A stretch of DNA of 64,000 bases, taken from positions 2,852,001-2,916,000 of the forward strand of contig NZ_JASTLB010000001.1 of NCBI RefSeq assembly GCF_030499535.1, given 5' to 3'. Positions 48,275 through 58,196 of this stretch are shown in pieces. Below the pieces are notes generated by a model. That model was not told where the DNA came from and did not search any database. It saw only the letters and a program-made list of their open reading frames with translations. The number at the start of each line of letters is the position of its first letter. Within the stretch, counting starts at the first letter, position 1. The translations under genes and the position numbers were made by a program. Source of the stretch: Streptomyces sp. TG1A-8 (GTDB lineage Bacteria; Actinomycetota; Actinomycetes; Streptomycetales; Streptomycetaceae).

Positions 48275-50026
48275 TCAGCCGGCGTCCGGCTGCCAGCCCT
48301 GCAGCACCCGGGTGAACTGCCTGCTCGTCGTCGGCCAGTCCACCGAGGGCGAGGACATGTAGAGGGCGTACTCGGTGCCCTCCCGCGAGTAGTACGTCTC
48401 CTCGACGGCGTGCCGCGGCCCGGGCACGTAGGGGGGGTCCTTCTTCAGGGCGGTCCAGGTGTACTCCCACAGCGAGCCCTTGCGGTCGCGGTAGGTGTTC
48501 TCCTCCATGGTGACGCGCTGGTAGCCGACCAGCCGGCTGAGCTGCTGCTCCAGGTCCCGCTGGTGCTGGTAGGCGTCGGCGAAGTCCGGTGAGGTGTCGA
48601 TGGAGACGCGCACGAAGTGCTTGCCGCCGTCGGGCGTGTAGTCGACCTGCTTGAGGTCGCCCTGGATGTCGTAGACCTTGCGCTTCCAGCCCCTGGGCAG
48701 GGAGATGCCGAAGCCCAGCGGGTCGACGTGCCGCACCCAGGTGTCGGGGACGGCGCCCTCGGAGCCGGCGGTGCCCGAGCCGCTCGGGGTCGGGGGCACC
48801 GGCGTGGGCGTGGTCCCGTCCGTCACCTCGGTCCGTCCCCGGTCGTCCCAGTGCTGGTAGCCGCTCGCCACCGCCCCGCCGAACAGGGCCGCGGCGGCGA
48901 CGACGAGCGCGACCGTGCGCAGCCGGTGCCGGGCCGCCGGGCGCGCCGTGCCCGCGGCGGCGGGCGCCACGGCCGTCGGCCCGGTGACCGGATGGCCCGG
49001 GACGGCGGAGCCGTAGCCGGAGGCCGCCGTTCCGGAGCCGTACGCGGGGGCGGCGGCGCCGTGGCCGGGAGCGGTGGCGCCCGGGCCGTACGCCGGCGCG
49101 CCCACCCCGGAGCCGTACCCCGGCGCGCCCGCCGGGCCGTACGGCCCGGCGGTGCCCAGGCCCGAGCCCTGGGTCGGGACGAACGCCCGGGCCGCGTGCG
49201 GCCGACGGCCCTCCGCCGCCTCGGCGAGCATCTGCTCGGCCTCTTCCGGCCCCGGCCGCCGGTCGGGTTCCTTGCGCAGCAGTGCGGTGATGACGGGCGC
49301 GAGCGGACCGGCGTACCGGGGGTCCTCCGCCTCCTCCTCGACGACCGCCTGCATGGTGCTCAGCGGAGAGGTGCGGCGGAACGGCGAACGGCCCTCGACC
49401 GCCGTGTACAGGGTGGCGCCCAGCGCCCACAGGTCCGAGGACGAGCCTGGGTCGTGGCCGCGCACCCGTTCGGGCGCGAGGTAGTCGACCGAGCCGACGA
49501 CCTCCCCGGTGCGGGTGATGGTGGTGTCGCCGTCGATCTGGGCGATGCCGAAGTCGGTGAGCAGGACCCGGCCGTCCCGGCCGAGGAGCACGTTGCCGGG
49601 CTTGACGTCCCGGTGCAGTACGCCGGCGGAGTGCGCGGCGCGCAGTGCCCGCAGCACCCACAGGCCGATCCGCGCGGCCTCCCGGGGCTCGATGCGGCCG
49701 CGCTCCTTGACCGCGTCGGCCAGCGAGTTGCCCTCGACCAGCTCCATCACGATCCACGGACGGCCGTCGTGTTCGAGGACGTCGTGCACGGTGACGACGG
49801 CGGAGTGGTTGATGCGCGCGGCGGCGCGCGCCTCGGCCCGGGTGCGCGCGAGCAGGATCGCCCGGTCGCTGTCGGAGACGTAGAGCGCGGCGGTCAGCTC
49901 CTTGACGGCGACCGCCCGGTGCAGCACCTCGTCGTGGGCGCGCCACACCCGGCCCATGCCGCCGCTGCCGATGGAATCGGCGAGCCGGTAGCGGCCCGCT
50001 ACGAGCAGGCCCTGCATTTGATTCAC
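48275..50026 (-). CDS. Serine/threonine protein kinase (PknB-like, transmembrane)
   Basis: About 583 residues from GTG 50026 (reads VNQMQGLLVAGRYRLADSIG). The kinase domain has GSGGMGRVWRAHDE, VAVKELTAA, HRDVKPGNVLL, LTDFGIAQID and VGSVDYLAPERV. A Gly/Ala/Tyr-rich juxtamembrane stretch with GYGSG/AYGPG repeats (~300-375) precedes a single helix (LRTVALVVAAAALFGGAVAS). An extracellular domain follows with GFGISLPRGWKRKVYD and SLWEYTWTALKKDP. All catalytic motifs are present. It is the third gene of the array, with short gaps to its neighbours, so co-transcription is possible. Confidence 0.93.
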   Translation of the reverse strand: MNQMQGLLVAGRYRLADSIGSGGMGRVWRAHDEVLHRAVAVKELTAALYVSDSDRAILLARTRAEARAAARINHSAVVTVHDVLEHDGRPWIVMELVEGNSLADAVKERGRIEPREAARIGLWVLRALRAAHSAGVLHRDVKPGNVLLGRDGRVLLTDFGIAQIDGDTTITRTGEVVGSVDYLAPERVRGHDPGSSSDLWALGATLYTAVEGRSPFRRTSPLSTMQAVVEEEAEDPRYAGPLAPVITALLRKEPDRRPGPEEAEQMLAEAAEGRRPHAARAFVPTQGSGLGTAGPYGPAGAPGYGSGVGAPAYGPGATAPGHGAAAPAYGSGTAASGYGSAVPGHPVTGPTAVAPAAAGTARPAARHRLRTVALVVAAAALFGGAVASGYQHWDDRGRTEVTDGTTPTPVPPTPSGSGTAGSEGAVPDTWVRHVDPLGFGISLPRGWKRKVYDIQGDLKQVDYTPDGGKHFVRVSIDTSPDFADAYQHQRDLEQQLSRLVGYQRVTMEENTYRDRKGSLWEYTWTALKKDPPYVPGPRHAVEETYYSREGTEYALYMSSPSVDWPTTSRQFTRVLQGWQPDAG

Positions 50027-50238
50027 GTTGCCCCGCAATGGTCTTGACAGGGTCAGACTAAGGACCGGCCTGCCCGCAGGGAACCTGCGGGGTGGCACGG
50101 AAACCGCACTGTGACGGTTGTCGCTTCCGCGCGCGGACGGGAACCGGGTGCCGTCGCGCTCAACAGAAGTGACGGGCGCTCAGTCGCGGTGCCGGGCCCC
50201 GGGCCGGAACACGGTGCCCCGGCGGGGGCACCGGTTTC

Positions 50239-52632
50239 TCAGCCGGTGTAGCGGTACGTCGCCGTCGCCTGCTCGTACAGGCGTGTCACCTCGTCGCGTT
50301 CGGCCTCCGGACCGCGGACCTGGACGATGTGGTAGCGGCCGTCGAGCAGGATCGCCATGTTGCGCACGTACAGGTCGCGCCCCTGGTCGTCGGTCCAGGT
50401 GAACTGGCCCTCGGCCATGGTCCGTCCGCCCACCTCGATGGTGCGCAGACCGGTGGCCGTGGCCCAGCTGGAGTCCCGGTACGGCTGGAGTTCGCGCTCC
50501 TTGTCCCGCTGGTAGGCCATCGGGTCGCCGCCGTTGGCGGAGGCGCTGTCCCTGCCCGGTACGACGATCAGCTCGAAGTCCTCGTGCGCGTACACCACCT
50601 GGGCGCTGCCGTTCCTGGGCGTGCGCTGCCAGCCCTTGGCGACGGCGACGCGGAAGCCGTCCGGGTCGGTGCGCAGGGTGAACCCGTCGGCGACGGAGGG
50701 GTCCCCCCCGGTCTGGGTCTCCGCGGCGGGCGCGGACTCCGGTGGGTCGCCGTCGGGCGCGTCCTGCCCGGCGGACGGCTGCGCGCCGGAGGGCGCGGAA
50801 CCCGCCCGGCCGGAGTCTCCCGTGTGCCCGTCGGCCGCCGCGCCACCCGGCCCGTCCTTGGGCATGAACACCATCGCGTACGCGACCGCGCCCGCCAGCA
50901 GGAGCAGGACCAGCAGCACCAGGGTCCGGCCGAGACTGCGCGGGGAACGGGCCGCCGGAGCCTCCTGCCGGGCCCGCTTGTGCCGGGCGGGGGCCGCCGG
51001 CGCGCCGTTGCGGCGCCACCGCCGCACCAGCTCGCCGCGGCGCCGGACGATCGGCAGCCGCCTGGGGTCGGGCGGCACGGGGACGACGTGGCTGCCGGCG
51101 TCCGGTTCGGGCGCGGAACGCACCAGGGAGCGCAGCCAGCCCCCCAGGTCCTCGAAGTCCAGCCGGTCGGTGGGGTCCTGACGCAGCAGCGACTCCACGA
51201 CCGGGCGCAGCGGACCGCACTCCTCGGCGAAGGCGGGCGGCTCCGCGCACACCAGCTGCACCAGCTCGGCCGTGGACTCCTCGGGGTAGGGCGCGTGTCC
51301 CTGCACGGCCCGGAAGAGCAGCGCCCCGAGGGCCCACAGGTCGGTGGCGGGCCCGACCGGTGCCGCCAGCTGCCAGTTCTCGTGCACGGGCACGGCCTGC
51401 TCGGGCGCCCAGCGCTCGGTCACCGGCCCCACCACGGTCATCCGCACCTGGCGCGCCCGCTCGGCCGCGAGCGCGGTACCCGGCCCCCGGCGCACGCTCC
51501 CACCGGCACCCGGCTCGTCCCAGCGTCCGGCTCCGGGCCCTCCCGCGGCACCGGCGGGGAGGGCGGGGACCGCCCCGGCGGCCGGGCGGCCCGCGGGCAG
51601 CTCGGCAGGGCCGTTCTGCTGGGTCTCCTGCACCCGGGCCGCGGCCCGGGCTCCCGCGCGGTAGGCGGCGATCGCCCCGGCGCGGGCGGCCCGGATGTCC
51701 TCCCCGGTCTCCGGCGCGCACCGGCCCGCCGGTCCGGTGCCGACCGCTCCGCCGGCCGCCCCGCCCGCGCCCGGCACCGGCAGCCCGCCGGCCGCCCGCG
51801 CCTGGATCGCGGCGCGGCGCGCGGCCTCGGGATCGGCGTCGGCGGAGGGCGGGAGCCCCCGGTCCCCCGGACCCCCGGCGGCCGGGACCGGTCCGGGGAC
51901 GGGTCCCGGCAGCGCACCGGGCCCGCCACCGGCGCCGGGCACCCCGGCACCGGGGCCGCCGGCGCTCCCGCCCGCGGGGAGCACCGGTCCCGCACCGTCC
52001 GCCTCCGCGTCCTGCGCGGGCACCGGGTCGTACCCGCACAGCGCCTCCTCCGCCGCGCCGACGGCGAGGCCGGTCAGCAGCACGCGGCCGTCGTCGCAGA
52101 CGAGGACCGTGCGGGCGGTGATGTTGCGGTGGACCCAGCCGTGGGCGTGCAGCACCCGCAGGGCCATGAGGACGTCGGAGGCGACCTCGGCCGCCCGGTA
52201 CGGGCTCAGCGGCTCCTCGGCCAGCAGCGAGGCCAGCGGGCGCGCGGGCACCAGTTCGCTGACGATCCACAGCGAACCGCCCTCGGCGAACACGTCGAAG
52301 ACCTGGTCCAGGCGCGGATGGTCGGGGATGCCGGCCACCGCCTGCACGGCCTCGACCGCGCGCCGCACCGCCGGGTCCGAGGGCCGGCGGGTGGCGGCGC
52401 GGGCCGCCGGGCCGCGGCGCGCCCCGTGCGCGCGGGCGGTGAACCCCTCGGGCAGGCCCTCCGCGTCGAGCACCTCGGCCTCGACGACCTCGGGCAACAG
52501 CACCTGGCGAACCAGGACTTCCTGCCCGCTGTAGGTGTCGAAGGCCGGGGTCTCGGTCAGTTCGTACTCGTCGGAGGGGGGCAGCGGCAGGCGGTAGCGG
52601 TCGGCGAGCACCCGGCCCGCGTAGTCGTCCAC
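50239..52632 (-). CDS. Membrane-bound pseudokinase (degenerate Ser/Thr kinase)
   Basis: About 797 residues. GTG 52632 has GGGGGAGG before it. The fold is kinase-like (LWIVSELVPARPLASLLAEE; ATDLWALGALLFRAVQ) but catalysis should be lost. The HRD motif reads HRN (WVHRNITARTVLV), the DFG motif is replaced by LLTGLAVG, and no VAVK lysine is seen. A ~190-residue Gly/Ala/Pro insertion interrupts the C-lobe before the helix LGRTLVLLVLLLLAGAVAYA (~600-620). The extracellular domain (~670-797) has GFRVAVAKGWQRTPRN and EGQFTWTDDQG, like the active kinases beside it. It may regulate or scaffold them. Confidence 0.88.
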   Translation of the reverse strand: MDDYAGRVLADRYRLPLPPSDEYELTETPAFDTYSGQEVLVRQVLLPEVVEAEVLDAEGLPEGFTARAHGARRGPAARAATRRPSDPAVRRAVEAVQAVAGIPDHPRLDQVFDVFAEGGSLWIVSELVPARPLASLLAEEPLSPYRAAEVASDVLMALRVLHAHGWVHRNITARTVLVCDDGRVLLTGLAVGAAEEALCGYDPVPAQDAEADGAGPVLPAGGSAGGPGAGVPGAGGGPGALPGPVPGPVPAAGGPGDRGLPPSADADPEAARRAAIQARAAGGLPVPGAGGAAGGAVGTGPAGRCAPETGEDIRAARAGAIAAYRAGARAAARVQETQQNGPAELPAGRPAAGAVPALPAGAAGGPGAGRWDEPGAGGSVRRGPGTALAAERARQVRMTVVGPVTERWAPEQAVPVHENWQLAAPVGPATDLWALGALLFRAVQGHAPYPEESTAELVQLVCAEPPAFAEECGPLRPVVESLLRQDPTDRLDFEDLGGWLRSLVRSAPEPDAGSHVVPVPPDPRRLPIVRRRGELVRRWRRNGAPAAPARHKRARQEAPAARSPRSLGRTLVLLVLLLLAGAVAYAMVFMPKDGPGGAAADGHTGDSGRAGSAPSGAQPSAGQDAPDGDPPESAPAAETQTGGDPSVADGFTLRTDPDGFRVAVAKGWQRTPRNGSAQVVYAHEDFELIVVPGRDSASANGGDPMAYQRDKERELQPYRDSSWATATGLRTIEVGGRTMAEGQFTWTDDQGRDLYVRNMAILLDGRYHIVQVRGPEAERDEVTRLYEQATATYRYTG

Positions 52633-52796
52633 GTTGCCTCCCCCGGCCGCCCGGCCGCTCGGTCCCGTTCGCCTCACGGCCCGTTCCGCGCACACACCCG
52701 GCTGCGTACGGTCCTCGACCCTTCACGATACGTGCCGGAGGCAAGCGCAATGAGCGGATGACGGATTCTCAAGCTCCCAACCCGGGCTCGTTCAGG

Positions 52797-54860
52797 TCAC
52801 GACTTGGGCTCGAAGGCCTTCGCCAGCGTGTACCAGGTGTCCTTGCGCAGGCCGCTGTGCCAGTTCGCGTCCTTCGCGGTGTACATCAGCGCGTAGCCCT
52901 GGTGGGCGTTGACGACGAAACCCCGGTCGACGGTGTGGTACCTGGTGCCGCCGTCCACGTAGGTGAACTCCCAGTCGGCGGCCTTCCAGCCGCGGTAGTC
53001 CACCTCTTCGATGCCGATCCTCTTGTACTGGGAGCGCACCATGTAGCGCTCCTGGTTCTTCCAGTCCGCCACCGGGTCGCCCTTGGGCGTGCCGGTCCAG
53101 GCGATGAGCAGCTTCTGCCCGTCCGGTCCGGTGTAACGGTCCCCGGCGGCTCCGGTGGACTGGTACTTCCAGCCCTCGGGCAGCCCGATCGAGTACCCCT
53201 GGCCGCCCCTGTGCGTCGACACCACCGGCGCGCTCCCGCCGCCGGACGGGCCCGACGACCCGGAGCCGTCCTTGCCGGAGGCGCTCGCGCTCGGCGCGTC
53301 GTCCCGGCCCGCACCGGCGGTGGCGGTGGCGGAGGCCGAGGTGTCCCCGTCCGGCCGCGCGTCGCTGGGCGTGCTCCGCGCGCTGCCGGAGCCCCCGTCG
53401 TGCCGGGCGGAGGCGCCGGCGCTCGCCGTGGTGCCGGCCGCGCCGCCCTTGCCGTCCTGGTCGTCGCCGCCGAGGGTGAGGACCAGCACGGTGCCGATCA
53501 CGGCGAGGACGACCACGACCGCGATGATCACGAGCGTGCGCCTGGGCACCACGTCGGTGAGCGGTGCCCTCGGCACCGGTCGCGTCGGCAGGTCCATGTC
53601 CGGCGGCGGCACCACGGGCCATCCCGAGCCCGGCTTGCCCGCACCGGAGTGGGGCACGGACGCGGTGCCCGTGGCCGGCCGGCCCGCCGGTGCGGCGGAG
53701 CCCGCCGCACCGGAGCCGGCCTGTCCCGGAACCCGCGCCCCGCCGGAAGCCGTGCCGGAGGTCGTGCCCGCGGCCCCGCCGGGCGTGCCCGCCACGCCAC
53801 CGGTGCCCGGCGCCGCCGTGCCGCCGCTCCCGGACCGCGCGGCGGCGGCCGCGCCGGCCGCCCCGGCCGCCTTGCGGACCGAGCGCAGCGCCCCGCGCAG
53901 CTTCTCCCCCGGCTCCTCGCCCCGCTTGTCCTCGGACCCGCCGGACTGCTCCGGCAGTGGCACCACGCGCGTGGCGTCCATGGCCTGCGGCTCGGGCGCG
54001 TGGATGACGGCGTTGAGCATGGCCCGGGCGCCGGCGTCGTCCAGCCGCTGGGCCGGGTCCTTGGTGAGCAGGCCGTAGATGACGTCCTTGAGCGGACCGG
54101 CGTTCCTGGGCTCCTCCAGGGGCTCGGTCATCACCGCGGTCAGGGTGGCGATCGCCGAGCCCTTGTCGTAGGGCGGCATGCCCTCGACCGCCGCGTACAG
54201 CAGGCCGCCCAGCGACCACAGGTCGGCGGCCGGGCCCGGCTTGTGCCCGCGGGCGCGCTCCGGGGAGATGTAGGAGGGGGCGCCGACGAGCATGCCGGTG
54301 GAGGTGATGGACGGGTCGCCCTCGACCTGCGCGATGCCGAAGTCGGTGAGTACGACCCGGCCGTCCTCGGCGATGAGCACGTTGGACGGTTTGACGTCCC
54401 GGTGCAGGATGCCCTGGCGGTGCGCGGAGCGCAGCACGTCCAGGACGGCGAGCCCGACCTCGGCGGCCCGCCTGGGCTCCAGCACGCCGTCCTCGCGGAT
54501 GACCTCGGCCAGCGACTTGCCCTCGACCAGCTCCATGACGATCCACGGCCGGTCGTCCTCGTCGACCACGTCGAAGACCGTCACCGCGCTGTTGTTGCGG
54601 ATCCGGGCGATCGCCTTGGCCTCGCGCAGGGTGCGCGTGATCAGGCGCCGCTTCTCCTCCTCGTCGATGTTCGACGGGAACCGCAGCTCCTTGACGGCGA
54701 CCGTCCGGCCCAGGGTCTCGTCCTCGGCCCGCCACACCGTGCCCATGCCACCGCGGCCCAGCACGTCTCCCAGCCGGTACCGCCCGGCGAGGAGACGACG
54801 CTCGCTCTTGTCCTGACGAGTCTCCTGACGAGATGTTCCCGCCCGCTCCGCCTCCGACAT
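52797..54860 (-). CDS. Serine/threonine protein kinase (PknB-like, transmembrane)
   Basis: A 687-residue protein. ATG 54860 has GAGGGG upstream. The kinase domain (residues ~27-290) has VLGRGGMGTVWRAEDE, VAVKELRFPS, HRDVKPSNVLI, LTDFGIAQVE and APSYISPERARG. A long Gly/Ala/Thr linker precedes one helix (TLVIIAVVVVLAVIGTVLVL, ~470-490) and a Ser/Gly-rich stalk. The extracellular domain (~565-687) has GYSIGLPEGWKYQST and ADWEFTYVDGGTRY. It is the first gene of the array on its strand. All catalytic residues appear intact. Substrates cannot be read from sequence. Confidence 0.93.
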   Translation of the reverse strand: MSEAERAGTSRQETRQDKSERRLLAGRYRLGDVLGRGGMGTVWRAEDETLGRTVAVKELRFPSNIDEEEKRRLITRTLREAKAIARIRNNSAVTVFDVVDEDDRPWIVMELVEGKSLAEVIREDGVLEPRRAAEVGLAVLDVLRSAHRQGILHRDVKPSNVLIAEDGRVVLTDFGIAQVEGDPSITSTGMLVGAPSYISPERARGHKPGPAADLWSLGGLLYAAVEGMPPYDKGSAIATLTAVMTEPLEEPRNAGPLKDVIYGLLTKDPAQRLDDAGARAMLNAVIHAPEPQAMDATRVVPLPEQSGGSEDKRGEEPGEKLRGALRSVRKAAGAAGAAAAARSGSGGTAAPGTGGVAGTPGGAAGTTSGTASGGARVPGQAGSGAAGSAAPAGRPATGTASVPHSGAGKPGSGWPVVPPPDMDLPTRPVPRAPLTDVVPRRTLVIIAVVVVLAVIGTVLVLTLGGDDQDGKGGAAGTTASAGASARHDGGSGSARSTPSDARPDGDTSASATATAGAGRDDAPSASASGKDGSGSSGPSGGGSAPVVSTHRGGQGYSIGLPEGWKYQSTGAAGDRYTGPDGQKLLIAWTGTPKGDPVADWKNQERYMVRSQYKRIGIEEVDYRGWKAADWEFTYVDGGTRYHTVDRGFVVNAHQGYALMYTAKDANWHSGLRKDTWYTLAKAFEPKS

Positions 54861-55030
54861 GCGTCCCCTCATGCAACCCGCCCTGACAGAGCCTCCATTG
54901 TCCCTCACCCGACAAGTGGTCCACGCCCAGGGTGTCCCCGGGCGCGGACCGGGCCCCGCATTCCGGCGGACCGCCGGAGCGGCCGGACCGCCTGCCGGAA
55001 TGATGGGGGCCCGACGAGGAGGGGACCCGG

Positions 55031-56074
55031 ATGCCGACGCTTCGGACACTGCTGTCCATACCGGTGCTCCTGGTCCTGCTGTTCGCGCCCAGCGCCTCCG
55101 GTGGCGCCACCACGGCCGGCGCCACGCGGGCGGTGCTCCGGCTGCTGGTGACCGAGGGCGGGGCCCCGGCCGCCGCCCTGCTGGACCAGGACGCGGACGG
55201 CTCCCGCTACACGGCCGCCGGCCGGGGCATCACCGCCTCCGACCACTTCCGCGCCGGCAGCATCACCAAGACCTTCCTGGCGACGGTGGTGCTGCAACTG
55301 GCCGCGGAGCACCGGCTCTCCCTGTCCGACACCGTGGAGCGGCACCTGCCCGGCCTGCTGCGCGAAGGCGGCACCGACGGACGGCGCACCACCCTGCGCG
55401 CCCTGCTCACCCACACCAGCGGACTCGCCGACTTCACCCGGACCACGCACGGCGCCGTGGCCCTGACGCCCCTTCAGGCCGTCCACACCGCTATCGCCCT
55501 CCCCCCGGGCCGCCCGGGCCGCTATTCCTACTCCAACACCAACTACGTCGTGCTCGGCATGGTCGTCCGGCAGGTCACCGGCCACCCGTACGCCGTCGAG
55601 GCCCGGCGCCGGATCATCGCTCCGCTGGGTCTGACGGGCACCTCCTTCCCCGGATCCCGCAGGTCCCTGCCCTCGCCGCACGGCCACGCCTACTCGGCCG
55701 ACGGCACCGACGTCACCGCGCTCGACCCGCGGGTGGCCGGGGCCGCGGGCGAGCTGGTGACCACGCTGGCCGACCTGAACCGCTTCTACGCGGCCCTGCT
55801 GGGCGGCCGGCTGCTGCCCCCGCGCCGGCTGCGCGAGATGCTCGGCACCCGTGCCGCGCACGGGGCGTACGGCATGGGGATCTTCCCGGTGAGGCTTCCG
55901 TGCGGTGTGACGGTGTGGGGGCACAACGGTCGGATACCCGGAAGCTACGTGCGCAGTGCAGCCACCGCCGACGGCCGGCGCGTCCTCACCTTCCGCGTGA
56001 ACACGGACGCGTTCGCGGATCCCCGGCTGGAGCGGGCCCTGCTCGCCGCCGCGTTCTGCCCCCGCACCGGATAG
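55031..56074 (+). CDS. Serine hydrolase, beta-lactamase/D-alanyl-D-alanine carboxypeptidase family
   Basis: A 347-residue secreted protein. The N-terminal signal segment is LRTLLSIPVLLVLLFAPSAS. The class C/AmpH-like motifs are SxxK in AGSITKTFLAT, YxN in YSYSNTNYVVLGMVVRQVTG and HNG in VTVWGHNGRIPGSY (position of KTG). It probably cleaves or transfers D-Ala-D-Ala peptides or esters outside the cell. Start ATG 55031 follows GAGGAGGGGACC. It is divergent from the first kinase gene of the array by 170 bp. Confidence 0.9.
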   Translation: MPTLRTLLSIPVLLVLLFAPSASGGATTAGATRAVLRLLVTEGGAPAAALLDQDADGSRYTAAGRGITASDHFRAGSITKTFLATVVLQLAAEHRLSLSDTVERHLPGLLREGGTDGRRTTLRALLTHTSGLADFTRTTHGAVALTPLQAVHTAIALPPGRPGRYSYSNTNYVVLGMVVRQVTGHPYAVEARRRIIAPLGLTGTSFPGSRRSLPSPHGHAYSADGTDVTALDPRVAGAAGELVTTLADLNRFYAALLGGRLLPPRRLREMLGTRAAHGAYGMGIFPVRLPCGVTVWGHNGRIPGSYVRSAATADGRRVLTFRVNTDAFADPRLERALLAAAFCPRTG

Positions 56075-56205
56075 AACGGCCGGGCCCCGCCCGGAGATCC
56101 CGGCCGGGGCCACTCGTCCGGGTGATGTCGGCGGCCCGTGCCGGATCCGCCCGGGGCGCGGGCCCGGAGGCGGACACCGGTCCGGCACGGCCGGCGGCCG
56201 GCCCG

Positions 56206-57912
56206 TCACAGCGGCACGATGTCCGGTGCCCCCAGCCGTGCCGCGTCCGCCGTCAGGTCGTCGGGCTGGAGCTGCGACTCGCGCTCGGCCTCGACCCGCT
56301 TCTCGTAGTGCGTGACCTCCCGTTCGGTCCGGTCCGCGTCCCAGCCGAGGACCGGTGCCATCAGCTCGGCGGCCTCGCGGGCGCTGCGGGTGCCCCGGTC
56401 GAAGGTCTCGATGGAGATGCGGGTGCGGCGGGTCAGGACGTCGTCCAGGTGCCGGGCGCCCTCGTGCGAGGCGGCGTACACGACCTCGGCGCGCAGGTAG
56501 TCGTCGGCGGCCCGCAGCGGCTCGCCCAGGGCGGGGTCGGCGGCGATGAGGTCCAGGACCTCCTCGGCCATGGAGCCGTACCGGTTCAGCAGGTGCTCGA
56601 TCCGGACCACGTGCAGTCCGGTGCGGGCGGCGATCCGCGCCCGGGCGTTCCACAGCGCCTGGTAGCCCTCGGCGCCGAGCAGCGGGACGTCCTCGGTGAC
56701 GCAGTCGGCCACGCGCGCGTCGAGGCCGTGCACCGCCTCGTCGACGGCGTCCTTCGCCATCACCCGGTACGTCGTGTACTTGCCGCCCGCCACGACCACC
56801 AGACCCGGCGCCGGATGCGCCACGGTGTGTTCGCGCGAGAGCTTGCTGGTGGCGTCGGACTCACCGGCCAGCAGCGGGCGCAGTCCCGCGTACACGCCCT
56901 CCACGTCATCGCGGCCGAGCGGCACGGCGAGCACCGAGTTGACGTGTTCCAGCAGGTAGTCGATGTCGGCGCTGGACGCGGCCGGGTGGGCCTTGTCGAG
57001 GTCCCAGCCGGTGTCGGTGGTGCCGACTATCCAGTGCCGGCCCCAGGGGATGACGAACAGGACGGACTTCTCGGTGCGCAGGATCAGGCCGGTGGTGGAG
57101 TGGATGCGGTCCTTGGGGACGACCAGGTGGACGCCCTTGGATGCGCGGACGTGGAACTGGCCGCGCTCGCCCACCATGGCCTGTGTGTCGTCGGTCCACA
57201 CACCGGTGGCGTTGACGACCTGCCGGGCCCGGATCTCGTACCGGCCGCCGCCCTCCACGTCCAGGACCCGGGCGCCGACGACCCGCTCGCCCTCGCGCAG
57301 GAACCCGGTCACGCGCGCACGGTTGGCCGCCTGCGCGCCGTACGACACCGCCGTGCGCACCAGGGTCGCCACGAAGCGGGCGTCGTCCATCTGGGCGTCG
57401 TAGTACTGCAGGGCGCCGACCAGCGCGTCCTTCTTCAAGCAGGGCGCCACGCGCAGCGCGTGACGCCGGGTCAGGTGGCGGTGCAGGGGCAGGCCCCGGC
57501 CGTGTCCGCGGGCCGTGGACATGGCGTCGTAGAGCGCGACGCCCGAACCGGCGTAGAACCGCTCCCAGCCCTTGTGCCGGAGGGGGTAGAGGAACGGCAC
57601 CGGTTTGACCAGGTGCGGGGCCAGCCGCTCCAGGAGGAGACCGCGCTCCTTGAGGGCCTCGCGGACCAGGGCGAAGTCCAGCATCTCCAGGTAGCGCAGG
57701 CCGCCGTGGATGAGTTTGCTGGACCTGCTGGAGGTGCCCGACGCCCAGTCGCGGGCCTCGACGAGGCCGGTGGACAGGCCGCGGGTGACCGCGTCCAGCG
57801 CGGTGCCGGCCCCGACCACTCCGCCGCCGACCACCAGGACGTCCAGTTCGCGCTCCGCCATCGCCGCCAGTGCCTCGGCGCGTTGCGCCGGGCCCAGAGT
57901 CGCTGTCCTCAC
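56206..57912 (-). CDS. glpD: Glycerol-3-phosphate dehydrogenase (FAD, aerobic)
   Basis: A 568-residue protein of usual length, starting at GTG 57912 after GGGAGG. FAD Rossmann motif is LDVLVVGGGVVGAGTALDAV. Family motifs SSRSSKLIHGGLRYLEMLDF, GIxR-equivalent ASKGVHLVVPKDRI and GGKYTTYRVMAKDAVDEAVH are present. It oxidises glycerol-3-phosphate to dihydroxyacetone phosphate and feeds electrons to the respiratory chain at the membrane face. It stands alone here; the glycerol uptake and kinase genes are not in the window. It is divergent from the dehydrogenase homologue at 58197 across 284 bp. Confidence 0.96.
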   Translation of the reverse strand: MRTATLGPAQRAEALAAMAERELDVLVVGGGVVGAGTALDAVTRGLSTGLVEARDWASGTSSRSSKLIHGGLRYLEMLDFALVREALKERGLLLERLAPHLVKPVPFLYPLRHKGWERFYAGSGVALYDAMSTARGHGRGLPLHRHLTRRHALRVAPCLKKDALVGALQYYDAQMDDARFVATLVRTAVSYGAQAANRARVTGFLREGERVVGARVLDVEGGGRYEIRARQVVNATGVWTDDTQAMVGERGQFHVRASKGVHLVVPKDRIHSTTGLILRTEKSVLFVIPWGRHWIVGTTDTGWDLDKAHPAASSADIDYLLEHVNSVLAVPLGRDDVEGVYAGLRPLLAGESDATSKLSREHTVAHPAPGLVVVAGGKYTTYRVMAKDAVDEAVHGLDARVADCVTEDVPLLGAEGYQALWNARARIAARTGLHVVRIEHLLNRYGSMAEEVLDLIAADPALGEPLRAADDYLRAEVVYAASHEGARHLDDVLTRRTRISIETFDRGTRSAREAAELMAPVLGWDADRTEREVTHYEKRVEAERESQLQPDDLTADAARLGAPDIVPL

Positions 57913-58196
57913 CGCTGCCTCCCGCTGTCGCACGTCTCGCTCGCGTCGGCCGCACCCGCGGTGGGGCGAAGCCCGGTCCACCCCTGCTCATGCCCGGATT
58001 CCCACCGCCTCGTCCGGCCGCGGCCGCCCCGCGCTCCCGGCCCGCGGCAACTCGCCCGCAACCACCGGGAAGACACACGAACACAATCCCGCATAACGGT
58101 CATATTTACTCCTAGTGTGACAGTGCGCTCGCTCGTCCTGTCCGCAGCGGTTGCGCACCTGTTCCGCTCCGGCTACTGGGAAGGACGGCCCACGCC

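Noticed and set aside
43115..48592. A continuous 1,825-codon plus-strand open frame
   Set aside because: It runs antisense across tnpA, the transposon end and a kinase gene. Its composition is that of GC-rich antisense translation, and the opposite strand holds recognisable genes.
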